Of a DNA stretch of 64,000 nucleotides, positions 44,109 to 52,750 are shown in pieces. The number at the start of each line of letters is the position of its first letter. The stretch's first letter is position 1. The position numbers were made by a program, and so were the translations under genes. The stretch comes from Denitratimonas yunnanensis (SeqCode) (GTDB taxonomy: Bacteria; Pseudomonadota; Gammaproteobacteria; Xanthomonadales; Xanthomonadaceae): assembly GCA_026410415.1 (NCBI GenBank), contig JAPMLR010000010.1, positions 1-64,000 of the forward strand, in the 5' to 3' direction. A model generated the notes under the pieces. That model made no database searches. It saw only the letters and a program-made list of their open reading frames with translations, and was not told the origin of the DNA.

Positions 44109-45119
44109 TCAACCACGCTCCAGCAGCCGCCGCAGGTCGATGATCGCGGCGTTGGCGCGCGAGATGTAGTTGGCCATCACCAAGGAGTGATTGGCGAAAA
44201 AGCCGAACGGGGTGCCGTTGAGCACCATCGGGCTGCCGAGCGGAGCCTGGGTCTCTTCCAGCTCGCGGATGATCTGGCGGAGGCTGACGAGTGCGTTCTT
44301 GTCGCGCAGCACGCGGTCGAAATCCACCTCCACGGCCTTGAGGAAATGCAGCAGCGCCCACGTCGAACCGCGCGCTTCGTAGAACACGTCGTCGATCTGC
44401 GTCCAGGGTGTCTTCATTATCACCAGTCCATCGGCACCCACTTCCGCCGTGCTGTCGGGATCGGTATCGAGCACGGCCTGCCCCGCACTGGCCGAAAGCC
44501 GCTGCGAGAGCGAACCCAGCCGCTTTTCCACCACGGCCAGCCAATCGGCGAGATTGTCGGCGCGGGCATAGAACTGGGCGCCGCCGCTGCCCGGCTCGCC
44601 AAGCCGCGCCACATAGGCATCCAGATGGGTGATGCCCTTGCGGTACTGGCTCTCGCTGGACGGCAGCAGCCAGCGGTCGTTGGGCGAGGAGAACAGCGGA
44701 TCGGCAGCGGCAAGATCCACGTCCTCCACGCTCTGGGTCTGCGAACGCGAGAAGTCGTTGCGCAGCGCCTTGGACAGATCGCGCACCTGCACCAGCACGC
44801 CGAATTCCCAGTTCGGCACGTTGTCCATGAACAGACCGGGCGGGAGCTTGTCGTTGGAGACATAGCCGCCGCGCTTGTCCAGCAGCGTGGCGGACACGCG
44901 CGCGAGCGTGCGGGTGATGGCGCTGCCGACGACGACGGGCCGGTTCGTCCGGACGGCGGCCTCGCGCGCGTTGGCGGCCGGATCGAACGGGCCGGGTTCG
45001 TGATCCCACCACCACATCAGGGCGCCGATCGTCAGCAGCAGCACCGCCAGCAGCAGCGTGCCCAGGCGGATATAGAGGTGGCTGCGCTTGCCGCCGCGTG
45101 CGGGAATGGCATCGTTCAT
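44109..45119 (-). CDS. DUF2333 family membrane-anchored protein
   Basis: 336 residues. A signal anchor at about 20-38 (LGTLLLAVLLLTIGALMWW) is followed by a periplasmic domain. DUF2333 features are WWDHEPGPFD, GGYVSNDKLPPGLFMDNVPN, WEFGVLVQVRDL and LRDKNALVSLRQIIRELEE, plus the near-C-terminal NGTPFGFFANHSLVMANYIS. Function unknown; members occur in gammaproteobacteria. It is divergent from the DUF349 gene. Confidence 0.88.
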   Translation of the reverse strand: MNDAIPARGGKRSHLYIRLGTLLLAVLLLTIGALMWWWDHEPGPFDPAANAREAAVRTNRPVVVGSAITRTLARVSATLLDKRGGYVSNDKLPPGLFMDNVPNWEFGVLVQVRDLSKALRNDFSRSQTQSVEDVDLAAADPLFSSPNDRWLLPSSESQYRKGITHLDAYVARLGEPGSGGAQFYARADNLADWLAVVEKRLGSLSQRLSASAGQAVLDTDPDSTAEVGADGLVIMKTPWTQIDDVFYEARGSTWALLHFLKAVEVDFDRVLRDKNALVSLRQIIRELEETQAPLGSPMVLNGTPFGFFANHSLVMANYISRANAAIIDLRRLLERG

Positions 45120-45231
45120 GGCAGGTCTCGGACTGGCGTGGGGTCATAGCGTACCGCGTTCGTGCTAAAACGCCGGTCCCACCGCGCGTCGATCGACCGC
45201 GACCCTGTCCATTGAAGTCGAGCATTCCACC

Positions 45232-47931
45232 GTGAGCCTGTTTTCCCTGTTGCGCAAACCCGCGTGGGAGCATCGCGACGCCTCCCGCCGCGCTGCCGCC
45301 GTCGCCAGCGAAACCCAGCCTGAACTCCTCGCCAAGCTTCCCGATCTGGCGCGCAACGATCCCGAGGCCAGCGTCAGGCTGGCCGCGATCCGGCGCATCG
45401 ACGACCTCAGCCTGCTGGGTGACCGGATGCGCAACGACGCCGAGGCCGGCGTGCGCAACGTCGCTCGTCAGCGCTTCATCCAGCGCCTGCTCGACACTGC
45501 CGTGCCGTTGGCCGAGCGCGAGCGCGTGATCGCCGTGGAAGAAGATGCCGACATCCTCGCCACTCTCGCCCAGCAGGCCCCGGAAGCCTCGCTGCGACGC
45601 ATCGGGCTGGAACGCGTCGCCCGGCCCGGCCTGATCGCCGAGCGATGCGTGAAGGATCCCGATCCGGAACTGCGGCGCTGGCTGCTGGATCGAATCGACG
45701 ACACCGCCACGCTCGAACGCATCGCCGAGCGTGCGCGCAAGACCGACAAACTGCTCGCCCGCACCGCGCGCGAACGCGCCTTCGCGACCCGGCTGGCAGC
45801 CGGCGACCCGGCCGCGACGATGGATCGCGCGCTCGCCATCTGCGAAGAGCTGGACACGCTGCGCCGCGACGTCGCACCCGATGCCGCCATGCGCCGGGAC
45901 GAGCTGGCACAGGAGTGGGCCACGCTGCGGCCGCGTCTGGATGCGGCGATGGAGCGTCGCGTGGATGGCTATTTCGCGGCGCTGGAACACGCGCTCAATC
46001 CACCGTCGCCGACGCCGCCACAAGAACCGGAGCAGGAACCTGAAGCCGAAGCGGCCGCTCCTGTCACCTCGCCGGTGGCGCGCGAACCCGATGCCGCGCT
46101 CGCGGCGCTGGTGGTGGAACTCGATGCCCGGGCCGAACGCCTTGGCCCGCGTGACCTGGAAGATTTCGAGAAACGCTGGTCGGCACGGGTGCGCCGAATC
46201 GAGCCATTGCTGCCGGAAGAACAACGGCAGGCCGAACGGTTCCGCGCCACCGCCAGCATGCTGCAGCAACGCTTCGCCGAGCGCGCACGACAGCGCCAGG
46301 CCGCGCTGGATGGCCTGTCCGGACAGATCGAGGCCCTGGAAGCGGCGGTCAGTGCCGGTCAGGTAGCCACGGCCCGTGACCTGCAACGCGCCATCGATGC
46401 CGATCGCAACCTGCTGCGCGAGCAATTCCCGCGCAGCATCGCCCGTCGTTTCGCAGAGGCCGCACGCGAACTGGAAAACCTGGGCAAGTGGCAGCACTGG
46501 TCCAACAACAAGGCGCGCCTGCGCCTGATCGATGACACCGAAGCACTGGCCGGCAGCGGCCACCATCCCGACGCGGTCGCGGCAAAGGTGAAGGAGCTGC
46601 AGGCCGAGTGGCAGCAGCTCAACGACACCGAGGCGCGCGCACCGGAGGCGCCCGAGCATCCCCTCACGCGTCGATTCCGCGCCGCCTGCCACCGCGTTCT
46701 GGCGCCCGCGCGTCCGTATTTCGAGAAACGACGCGAACTGCGTGGTGCGCGGCGCGAGGAAATCGAGGCGTTCCTGACCGAACTGGAGGCCCGCGCCAGC
46801 GAACGCGTGCCGATTCGCGAACTGATCACCGCACGCCGCCAGGTGGTGGACCAGTTGCGCCTGAGCGACGAACTGGATCCCGCGGCGCGGCGCGAACTCG
46901 GCCATCGCCTGCGCGACGCGCTGGCGCGACTGGACGCCGCCATCGGCGAACTGGAAGCCGACGCCGACGCCACCAAGCGCAAGTTGCTGGCCAACCTGCG
47001 TCGCGACCTGATGCACGCCGATCTCGCCGCCGCGCTGCCCATCGCCCGTCAGGCTCAAGCCACATGGAAAACGCTGCCGCGCGCCGCACGCCGGGTGGAA
47101 GACGCGTTGTGGAAGGAACTGCGCGAGCTTGTGGACCCCTGGTTCAACCAAGCCGACGCGAAGCAGCGCGAACGTCACGAGGCCGAATCGGCCGTGGCCG
47201 GCGAGGCCCGCGGCATTCTCGACGAACTGGCGCGACTGGCTGCCGATGACGTCGCGATGGCACAGGCCGAAATGCGGCTGGCTGCGTTGCACACCCGTTG
47301 GCGCGCCTTGGCCGAGCGTCTTCCCGCGGCCGAGGAGACGCCGTTGCCGCGTCATCAGAAAGGTGTGCGTCCGCCGCGCGCGGCACCGCGTGCCGGTCTC
47401 GATGAGCGCGCCTTCGATCGCGCCGTCGCCAGCGTGCGCGACGCGATGGCGCGCTACGCGGAAACCGCCAGGCGTGATGAGCTGGCGCGGTTGCTGCAGG
47501 CCAGCAACATCTGCGACCAGCTCGATGTCCTGCCTGCCGATGCGTCGGAGGCACGTCGCGAGGAACTGGAGCACACGCTGGAGGCGCTGGATCTGGCCAG
47601 TGATGCGCGCGCTGCCTGCGGACAACGCATGCACACCGCCCCCGACGCTCGGCTCGCACTCGACGCGAACGAAAGCTCACCGCAACAACGCGCCGAGGAA
47701 CTGATTGTGCTGGCCGAATTGGCTTGCGGCATCGCGTCGCCGGAGGAGTCGCGCGAACTGCGCCGACGCCTGCAGATCGCGCGACTCTCCGAACGCTTGT
47801 CCGGCGCTGCCGATGCCGGCCCCGATGCAGTGCGTCCCCTGCTGATCGATTATCTCGGCTTGACGGGCGTTCCCGTGCCGGCGCGTCAGGCGCTGGCGCC
47901 GCGGTGGGCCGCGGTGGTCGAGGCGGGCTGA
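45232..47931 (+). CDS. DUF349 domain protein with HEAT-like N-terminus
   Basis: 899 residues, cytoplasmic, no signal peptide. The first 170 residues are HEAT-like repeats (DPEASVRLAAIRRIDD, then EAGVRNVARQRFIQRLLD). The remainder is long arginine/glutamate-rich helix with DUF349-type units such as WQHWSNNKARLRLIDDTEAL and AQATWKTLPRAARRVEDALW. The overall form is an extended coiled-coil scaffold. Function is not established. The start is GTG 45232 (SLFSLLRK). Its stop lies in a hairpin shared with the converging dipeptidase fusion. Confidence 0.88.
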   Translation: MSLFSLLRKPAWEHRDASRRAAAVASETQPELLAKLPDLARNDPEASVRLAAIRRIDDLSLLGDRMRNDAEAGVRNVARQRFIQRLLDTAVPLAERERVIAVEEDADILATLAQQAPEASLRRIGLERVARPGLIAERCVKDPDPELRRWLLDRIDDTATLERIAERARKTDKLLARTARERAFATRLAAGDPAATMDRALAICEELDTLRRDVAPDAAMRRDELAQEWATLRPRLDAAMERRVDGYFAALEHALNPPSPTPPQEPEQEPEAEAAAPVTSPVAREPDAALAALVVELDARAERLGPRDLEDFEKRWSARVRRIEPLLPEEQRQAERFRATASMLQQRFAERARQRQAALDGLSGQIEALEAAVSAGQVATARDLQRAIDADRNLLREQFPRSIARRFAEAARELENLGKWQHWSNNKARLRLIDDTEALAGSGHHPDAVAAKVKELQAEWQQLNDTEARAPEAPEHPLTRRFRAACHRVLAPARPYFEKRRELRGARREEIEAFLTELEARASERVPIRELITARRQVVDQLRLSDELDPAARRELGHRLRDALARLDAAIGELEADADATKRKLLANLRRDLMHADLAAALPIARQAQATWKTLPRAARRVEDALWKELRELVDPWFNQADAKQRERHEAESAVAGEARGILDELARLAADDVAMAQAEMRLAALHTRWRALAERLPAAEETPLPRHQKGVRPPRAAPRAGLDERAFDRAVASVRDAMARYAETARRDELARLLQASNICDQLDVLPADASEARREELEHTLEALDLASDARAACGQRMHTAPDARLALDANESSPQQRAEELIVLAELACGIASPEESRELRRRLQIARLSERLSGAADAGPDAVRPLLIDYLGLTGVPVPARQALAPRWAAVVEAG

Positions 47932-47945
47932 CCGAAGCCCGCCTC
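47920..47945. terminator. Hairpin spanning two converging stop codons
   Basis: GAGGCGGGCT (47920-47929) and AGCCCGCCTC (47936-47945) form a perfect 10-bp stem with a 6-nt loop. It covers the stop of the DUF349 gene and reaches the stop of the converging gene. There is no T-run on either side, so it is not a standard intrinsic terminator. Confidence 0.45.
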
Positions 47946-49701
47946 AATCGCCGGCATGCAGGAACAGTTCGCCGATGTCGCGGGCGAGCTGGTACGGCGA
48001 CGGCGCATCGCGATTGGTCAGCACCGCCACCGTCAGGCGGTGCTGCGGCCAACGCACCATCGCGTTGCGGAAACCGATGCTTTCTCCCGTGTGCCAGACC
48101 CGGCTGCCATCGCCCGTCACACGCCAACCGAAACCGTAGTGGTACGGCGTCGATTCCAATTCGTCGCCGGCACGGACATGCGGTGCGAAGGCCAGCACCC
48201 GACTCGCCTCGCCGAGCAAGCGGTCGTCGTACAGGGCCGCATCCCAGCGGGCGAGATCGTCGATGTTCGAGTAAATCCCGCCATCGCCCAGCACCGCGCT
48301 GGTGGAACTCTGATCGGTGAATTGCCACGTCGTGCCGTCTTGGCTGTAGCCGAAGGCACGGTTCGGCACCTCCGGTCCGCCATCCACACGTGCCAGCGTG
48401 TCGTGCATGCCCAGCGGGGCGAAGATGCGCTGTTGCAGGAACGCGGGAAAGTCGATCCCGGATGCACGCTCCACCACCAGCGCCAGCAGCGCGTAGCCGG
48501 TGTTGCTGTAGCGGTACTGGCTGCCGGGCGGAAACAGCAGCGCGTGGTGTGATTCGAGCAACGCGAGAATGCCTGCATCGCGGATCTGGCCGACGTAGTT
48601 CGGCCCCATCAGGTCTTCGTAATCGGGCAGCCCCGAGGTGTGCGTGAGCAGGTGCCGCAGCGTGATGTCGTCCGCCACGGACGGCAGGGACGGCAACCAG
48701 CGCCGCACCGGGTCGTCGATCGCCAACGCGTCGTCCTGCGCGAGCAGCAGAATCGCGGTCGCGGTGAACTGCTTGCTCACCGATGCCAGGCGATAGTTCG
48801 TGGCCGGACCGGCTTCGACATCGGCGGCCAGATCGCTTCGTCCAACGCTCCGACGCACCAGCGGCACGCCGTCCTTGAGCACCAGCAGCGAGAGGCCAGG
48901 GGCCGTGCCATCGTAGGGCTGGAGCCATCGTTCGATCAGGGCATGCGGCGTGTCGTTGGCGTCGTAGGTCACGGGAACGTCGTAGTAAGTGAGTGCATCG
49001 GGTTCGGGATCGAGGCGGAAGTGCCACCACTCTTCCGGCAAATTGACGAAGCCTTCGGCAGCCATCGCATCACGCAACAGGAAACGGTTGGCGCGTTGCC
49101 CCGGCGTCACTTCATCCGATTCGGTATGCGCGCGGGTGCCGAAGAAATCGTAATCGGTGCCCATGTCCAGCGGTGAACATGCATTGCCCTGCGCATCGCA
49201 TTGCAGCAGCGTCAGATCGACCGTACTGCCCCGGCTGTGGCCGGATTGCGGCGCGATGTACACGCCACGCAGCGATGCTTTGTCCAATCGAGGGTAATGC
49301 GTGGCCTGCGTGCGAAGATCGCCAGCGTCATCCAGCCAGCGCATGAAATGAGCCACTGCGCGGGCCGGACGATAACAGTCGTGGATCCGAAGGCGTCGGT
49401 GCTTCTGGCGCAGCGCGGTTTCCACCCGCTGCAGCGCTTCGGCGGCCTCGCGCTTGAGCCAGCAGCGCGGGGCCTCGTAGCCATCCACCGGAGCGCCGAC
49501 GAAGTTGTTGCTGCCGAAGTAGCGGATGTCCTGCGACAGGTCGGGAACCAGCGAACGGATGTCCAGCATGCCGGCCTGTTCGAAGGTGACGGCATCGGAC
49601 AGGCGAGGTGCAGCATGGGCCGCCTCGGATGTCGCGCCCAGGGCCAGTACCAGCAGAAGCGATGCATGAACGGGCAAGCGACGCGCGTGACGACGGATCA
49701 T
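47944..49701 (-). CDS. Fusion: VanX-type D-Ala-D-Ala dipeptidase + serine beta-lactamase/PBP-fold hydrolase
   Basis: 585 residues, exported (signal peptide about 1-31). Residues 45-240 are a VanX/DdpX-type M15D metallodipeptidase: Arg111 in CYRPARA, zinc ligands His155 and Asp162 in SGHSRGSTVDLTL, base Glu224 and zinc ligand His227 in EEWWHF. Residues 250-585 are a class C beta-lactamase-like (S12) domain with SxxK at 307-310 (SVSK), YSN at 398-400 and HTG at 537-539. All catalytic residues are intact in both halves. Together they could act on D-Ala-D-Ala peptides: the S12 domain as carboxy- or endopeptidase, the M15 domain on the dipeptide. That coupling is inference. ATG 49701 has GGAG 5 bp upstream. 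Confidence 0.9.
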   Translation of the reverse strand: MIRRHARRLPVHASLLLVLALGATSEAAHAAPRLSDAVTFEQAGMLDIRSLVPDLSQDIRYFGSNNFVGAPVDGYEAPRCWLKREAAEALQRVETALRQKHRRLRIHDCYRPARAVAHFMRWLDDAGDLRTQATHYPRLDKASLRGVYIAPQSGHSRGSTVDLTLLQCDAQGNACSPLDMGTDYDFFGTRAHTESDEVTPGQRANRFLLRDAMAAEGFVNLPEEWWHFRLDPEPDALTYYDVPVTYDANDTPHALIERWLQPYDGTAPGLSLLVLKDGVPLVRRSVGRSDLAADVEAGPATNYRLASVSKQFTATAILLLAQDDALAIDDPVRRWLPSLPSVADDITLRHLLTHTSGLPDYEDLMGPNYVGQIRDAGILALLESHHALLFPPGSQYRYSNTGYALLALVVERASGIDFPAFLQQRIFAPLGMHDTLARVDGGPEVPNRAFGYSQDGTTWQFTDQSSTSAVLGDGGIYSNIDDLARWDAALYDDRLLGEASRVLAFAPHVRAGDELESTPYHYGFGWRVTGDGSRVWHTGESIGFRNAMVRWPQHRLTVAVLTNRDAPSPYQLARDIGELFLHAGD

Positions 49702-49857
49702 TGCGGCTCCGGATCGGGACCAACGGGTGGTTCGATTGTAGCCAGCTGCCGGATGCCTGCCGCCATTCCGTTCCCTTGATGCCAGTCCGCATCGGTGTAC
49801 TCGTGTCATCGCAACGGCGGGAACCAGTCGCATCCTGGCCGGTCTGCATCGGTCCGG

Positions 49858-50967
49858 ATGAAACACCCTCACTTCAACCCCTATTTCGCATTACGCCGAT
49901 TCGCATGGCGCAACCGCATCGCGCGTTGGCGTCACGCCCCGGGTGAAACCCTGTTCCACGCGGCGATCTGGTCGGCGCTGTTGATGCTGGCCGGATTCGC
50001 GCTGCACGCGTTGAGTGCGCGTCGCGACTTGGCCGATGCGCTGTTCGCGCTGATGCAATCGGCACCATGGGCGTGGTTGCTCGCCTGGGGTGGCCTGATC
50101 GCGATGCAGGTGCGTCTGAGCTCGCAGGATTGGCAACAACGTGATGCCCGCGGCTGGCTGGCAACACTGCCCGTCGCGGCACGGATGCGGGCGCGCGAAC
50201 ACCTCCGGCGGCTGTTGTGCACCGCGACGCCTCACGGGATCGCCGCCATCTGGCTGGCCGTATACCTGCGCCTGCCATGGGAGGCCCGGGGATGGCTCGC
50301 CGTGATGCTGGCCATGGCGACGGCCACGGGCGCACTGTGGTCACGCCGGCAGCGAAAGCAAGCGACGCGGCAGAGACCGAAGTCACGGGCTTTCGCCGAC
50401 GTGCCATTGCCGTCGCAGGCGGGTCGTGGCTGCCTGTGGCGGTGGCAAGTGCGCGCCTCGCTCGTGGGCTTCGGTCCGCGCGCATTGCGCCAGGGGCTTT
50501 GGATGCTGTTGCTCATTCCTGTCGGCACGAGTGCATTCGCAGCGGCAATGGCACTCGCGGCGGGCCTGGCGCTCGCGGCATCCATCGCGGCGTGGCGCCA
50601 TTGCCTCGATGTGCTGGTTCAGGCCGAACGCTGGCTCGGGCCGCAACCGTCGCCACCACGCTTCTGGTTGTACGGAATGGTCGTGCCGATGACCTTGGCA
50701 TCCACCGGTGCCGCGGCCACAGGCCTCACCTTGGCCGCACTGGGAGCCGCACGGATGGCACCGTGGCTCGCCCTGGCACTGGTGGCGCTGGCCTTGCTGC
50801 AGGTGGCCTGTGCTCTGGCGTGGCGCCGCACGCCTTCCCGCACCGTGTTGTCGACGACGCTGCACGTGACCCTGCTCGGCGCGGCGTGGCAGGCGTTTCC
50901 ACCGCTGGCGGCAGTGCTGTGGGTGCTGATGTGTCTGCGCCTGCTCAAACGAGGAGTGACCCCATGA
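49858..50967 (+). CDS. ABC transporter membrane protein (ABC-2-like), unknown substrate
   Basis: 369 residues with about eight to ten hydrophobic segments and a basic cytoplasmic loop near 160-185 (SRRQRKQATRQRPKSR). No close family is recognised; the topology and the directly coupled ATPase gene identify it as a permease. The stop overlaps the ATPase start as ATGA. It is divergent from the dipeptidase fusion. Confidence 0.8.
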   Translation: MKHPHFNPYFALRRFAWRNRIARWRHAPGETLFHAAIWSALLMLAGFALHALSARRDLADALFALMQSAPWAWLLAWGGLIAMQVRLSSQDWQQRDARGWLATLPVAARMRAREHLRRLLCTATPHGIAAIWLAVYLRLPWEARGWLAVMLAMATATGALWSRRQRKQATRQRPKSRAFADVPLPSQAGRGCLWRWQVRASLVGFGPRALRQGLWMLLLIPVGTSAFAAAMALAAGLALAASIAAWRHCLDVLVQAERWLGPQPSPPRFWLYGMVVPMTLASTGAAATGLTLAALGAARMAPWLALALVALALLQVACALAWRRTPSRTVLSTTLHVTLLGAAWQAFPPLAAVLWVLMCLRLLKRGVTP

Positions 50968-51692
50968 CGCCCCTGCTCTCGCTGCACGCGGTGCATCTTT
51001 CCTACGGCGCGATGCCTGTGCTGCGCGGCGTCGATTTCTCGATGCAGGCGGGCGAACTGGTGGGTCTGATCGGACCGAATGGCTCGGGCAAGAGCAGCCT
51101 GCTGCGCGCCTGCACCGGGCGGGTGCCCTGCACGGGTCATCTCGCCATCCACGGTATCGACCCGCGTACGGATCCGATCGCGGCGCGCATGCAACTTGGA
51201 TACGCGGTCGATCCGGCCACACTGCCGGACGTCCTGCGCGGGCGCCAGTGCATCGAACTGGTGGCCAGCATTCGCCAGCTCGACACGCTGGCGATCGATC
51301 AGGCCGAGGCACTGGCGAACGCACTCGACCTGATGCCCTGGCTGGACCACGACGTGGGCAGCTACTCGCTCGGCACACGGCAGAAGCTGGCGGTGGTACT
51401 CGCCTTGCTCGGCTCGCCGCCACTGTTGCTGCTGGACGAGGTTCTGAACGGACTCGATCCCCTGGCCGCATTCACGCTCAAGCGCATCCTGCGCGAACGC
51501 GCCGACGCCGGCAGCGCGGTGCTGCTTGCCACCCATGGCCTCAACGTGGCCGAACATTTCCTCGATCGGGCGGTGCTGTTGCTCGATGGCCGCATTGCGG
51601 CCGATTGGCCGCGTGCCGAGCTCGACCGCCTGCGACGCGCCGAAGGCGGTCTGGAAGCGGCAGTAGTGGAACGTCTGCGCGCGCTGCGCTGA
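50964..51692 (+). CDS. ABC transporter ATP-binding protein
   Basis: 242 residues. Walker A GPNGSGKSS, a signature region in the form YSLGTRQKLA, Walker B LLLLDEVLNGLDP and the switch histidine in LLATHG mark a complete ABC ATPase of the ABC-2 exporter type. GAGGAG lies 7 bp upstream. It is paired with the upstream permease; the substrate is unknown. It ends one base from the converging uppP stop, with no terminator between. Confidence 0.92.
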   Translation: MTPLLSLHAVHLSYGAMPVLRGVDFSMQAGELVGLIGPNGSGKSSLLRACTGRVPCTGHLAIHGIDPRTDPIAARMQLGYAVDPATLPDVLRGRQCIELVASIRQLDTLAIDQAEALANALDLMPWLDHDVGSYSLGTRQKLAVVLALLGSPPLLLLDEVLNGLDPLAAFTLKRILRERADAGSAVLLATHGLNVAEHFLDRAVLLLDGRIAADWPRAELDRLRRAEGGLEAAVVERLRALR

Positions 51693-51693
51693 T

Positions 51694-52524
51694 TCAGAGG
51701 AAGTACCAACCCAGCACGAACACGCCCAGCAACACCCGATACAGCACGAACGGCCCGGTACCGATGCGCCGGATGACGCCAAGGAAGAAATGGATCACGA
51801 ACCAACCGGCGACCGCCGCGATGGCGGCACCGAGCAGCATGTCGCCGATGCCGGCCAACGGTGCGTGGCGCGTTTCCCACACCGCATGCGCGGTGGCCAG
51901 CACCATCACCGGGATCGACAGAAGGAACGAAAAGCGCGCGGCGCGGGCGCGGTCGAGTCCGAGAAACAGGCCGGCCGTCATTGTCGCGCCGGAGCGCGAC
52001 ACGCCCGGCATCAATGCCAACGCTTGCGCGCAACCGATCAGCACCGCCCGCGGCAACGTCAGCCGGTTGAATTCTTCGCCGACATTGGCCGCCGTGGAAG
52101 CGTCTGGCGAGGTCCGCCGCGAGCGCCGGTCGGCCAGCCACAACAGCACGCCGAACACGATCAGATTGACGGCAATGAACACCGGATGGCGCATCACCAT
52201 CGCGCCGGCATCGCCCAACGCCAGGCCCGCCAGGCCCGCCGGAATCGTCGCCAGCGTGATTCCCGATGCCAGCCTCTGCGTTGGCGTGAAACGCTGACCC
52301 GGACGCCATGCCAATGTCTCGCGCACCAGTTCCCACACATCGCGGCGGAAATACACCAGCACCGCCAGCAGCGTGCCGAAGTGCAGGGCCAGATCGAAAC
52401 TCAGGCCCTGGTAGTCCCAGCCGAACAGCTCGCTCGCGAGCACCAGATGCCCGGAGCTGGAGATCGGCAGGAACTCGGTCAGCGCCTGAAGCAGCGCCAG
52501 GATCAGGATGTGGAGAAAATCCAT
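51694..52524 (-). CDS. uppP: Undecaprenyl-diphosphatase
   Basis: Integral membrane BacA/UppP enzyme of 276 residues. It dephosphorylates undecaprenyl pyrophosphate so the lipid carrier can be reused for peptidoglycan and O-antigen. Signature segments are EFLPISSSGHLVLASELF and ALMPGVSRSGATMTAGLFLG, with about eight membrane helices. The start at 52524 gives the usual N-terminus MDFLHILILALLQALTEFLP. It is the last gene in a long minus-strand run. Confidence 0.96.
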   Translation of the reverse strand: MDFLHILILALLQALTEFLPISSSGHLVLASELFGWDYQGLSFDLALHFGTLLAVLVYFRRDVWELVRETLAWRPGQRFTPTQRLASGITLATIPAGLAGLALGDAGAMVMRHPVFIAVNLIVFGVLLWLADRRSRRTSPDASTAANVGEEFNRLTLPRAVLIGCAQALALMPGVSRSGATMTAGLFLGLDRARAARFSFLLSIPVMVLATAHAVWETRHAPLAGIGDMLLGAAIAAVAGWFVIHFFLGVIRRIGTGPFVLYRVLLGVFVLGWYFL

Positions 52525-52531
52525 CGGAATG

Positions 52532-52750
52532 TCAGGTGTCGTTCGAGTGGGATCGGTCGGCGATGTCGAGCACAACCGATCCGGCATGGCACAGTGGAAT
52601 ACAGGCCAATCCCGCCGCCAGCGGCGGCAGCGTGGCAGCGCCCCTCACCCGCGCAAATCCGGCGACGGGAATCATCATCGCCCACCACCCCAAGGTGAAA
52701 AGTCCCACGATCACGCGACCCACGATGCAATTGCGCGTTACCGCCGTCAT
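52532..52750 (-). CDS. Small membrane protein (72 residues), unknown
   Basis: Starts MTAVTRNCIVGRVIVGLF and has two hydrophobic segments (about 9-30 and 43-63). It ends hydrophilic (DIADRSHSNDT). Its ATG overlaps the stop of the PEBP gene by four bases, and it ends 7 bp before the uppP start. That tight packing between two real genes argues it is translated. No family recognised. Confidence 0.6.
   Translation of the reverse strand: MTAVTRNCIVGRVIVGLFTLGWWAMMIPVAGFARVRGAATLPPLAAGLACIPLCHAGSVVLDIADRSHSNDT

Noticed and set aside
43918..47634. 1238-residue open frame on the minus strand
   Set aside because: It runs antisense to the DUF349 gene and also overlaps the DUF2333 gene in another frame. 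Its composition (Ala/Gly/Arg/His/Gln rich, no domain) is that of a GC-driven shadow.
47944..49701. Glycopeptide (van) resistance cluster
   Set aside because: Only a VanX-type domain is present; there is no vanH, vanA ligase or vanRS nearby, and the domain is exported.
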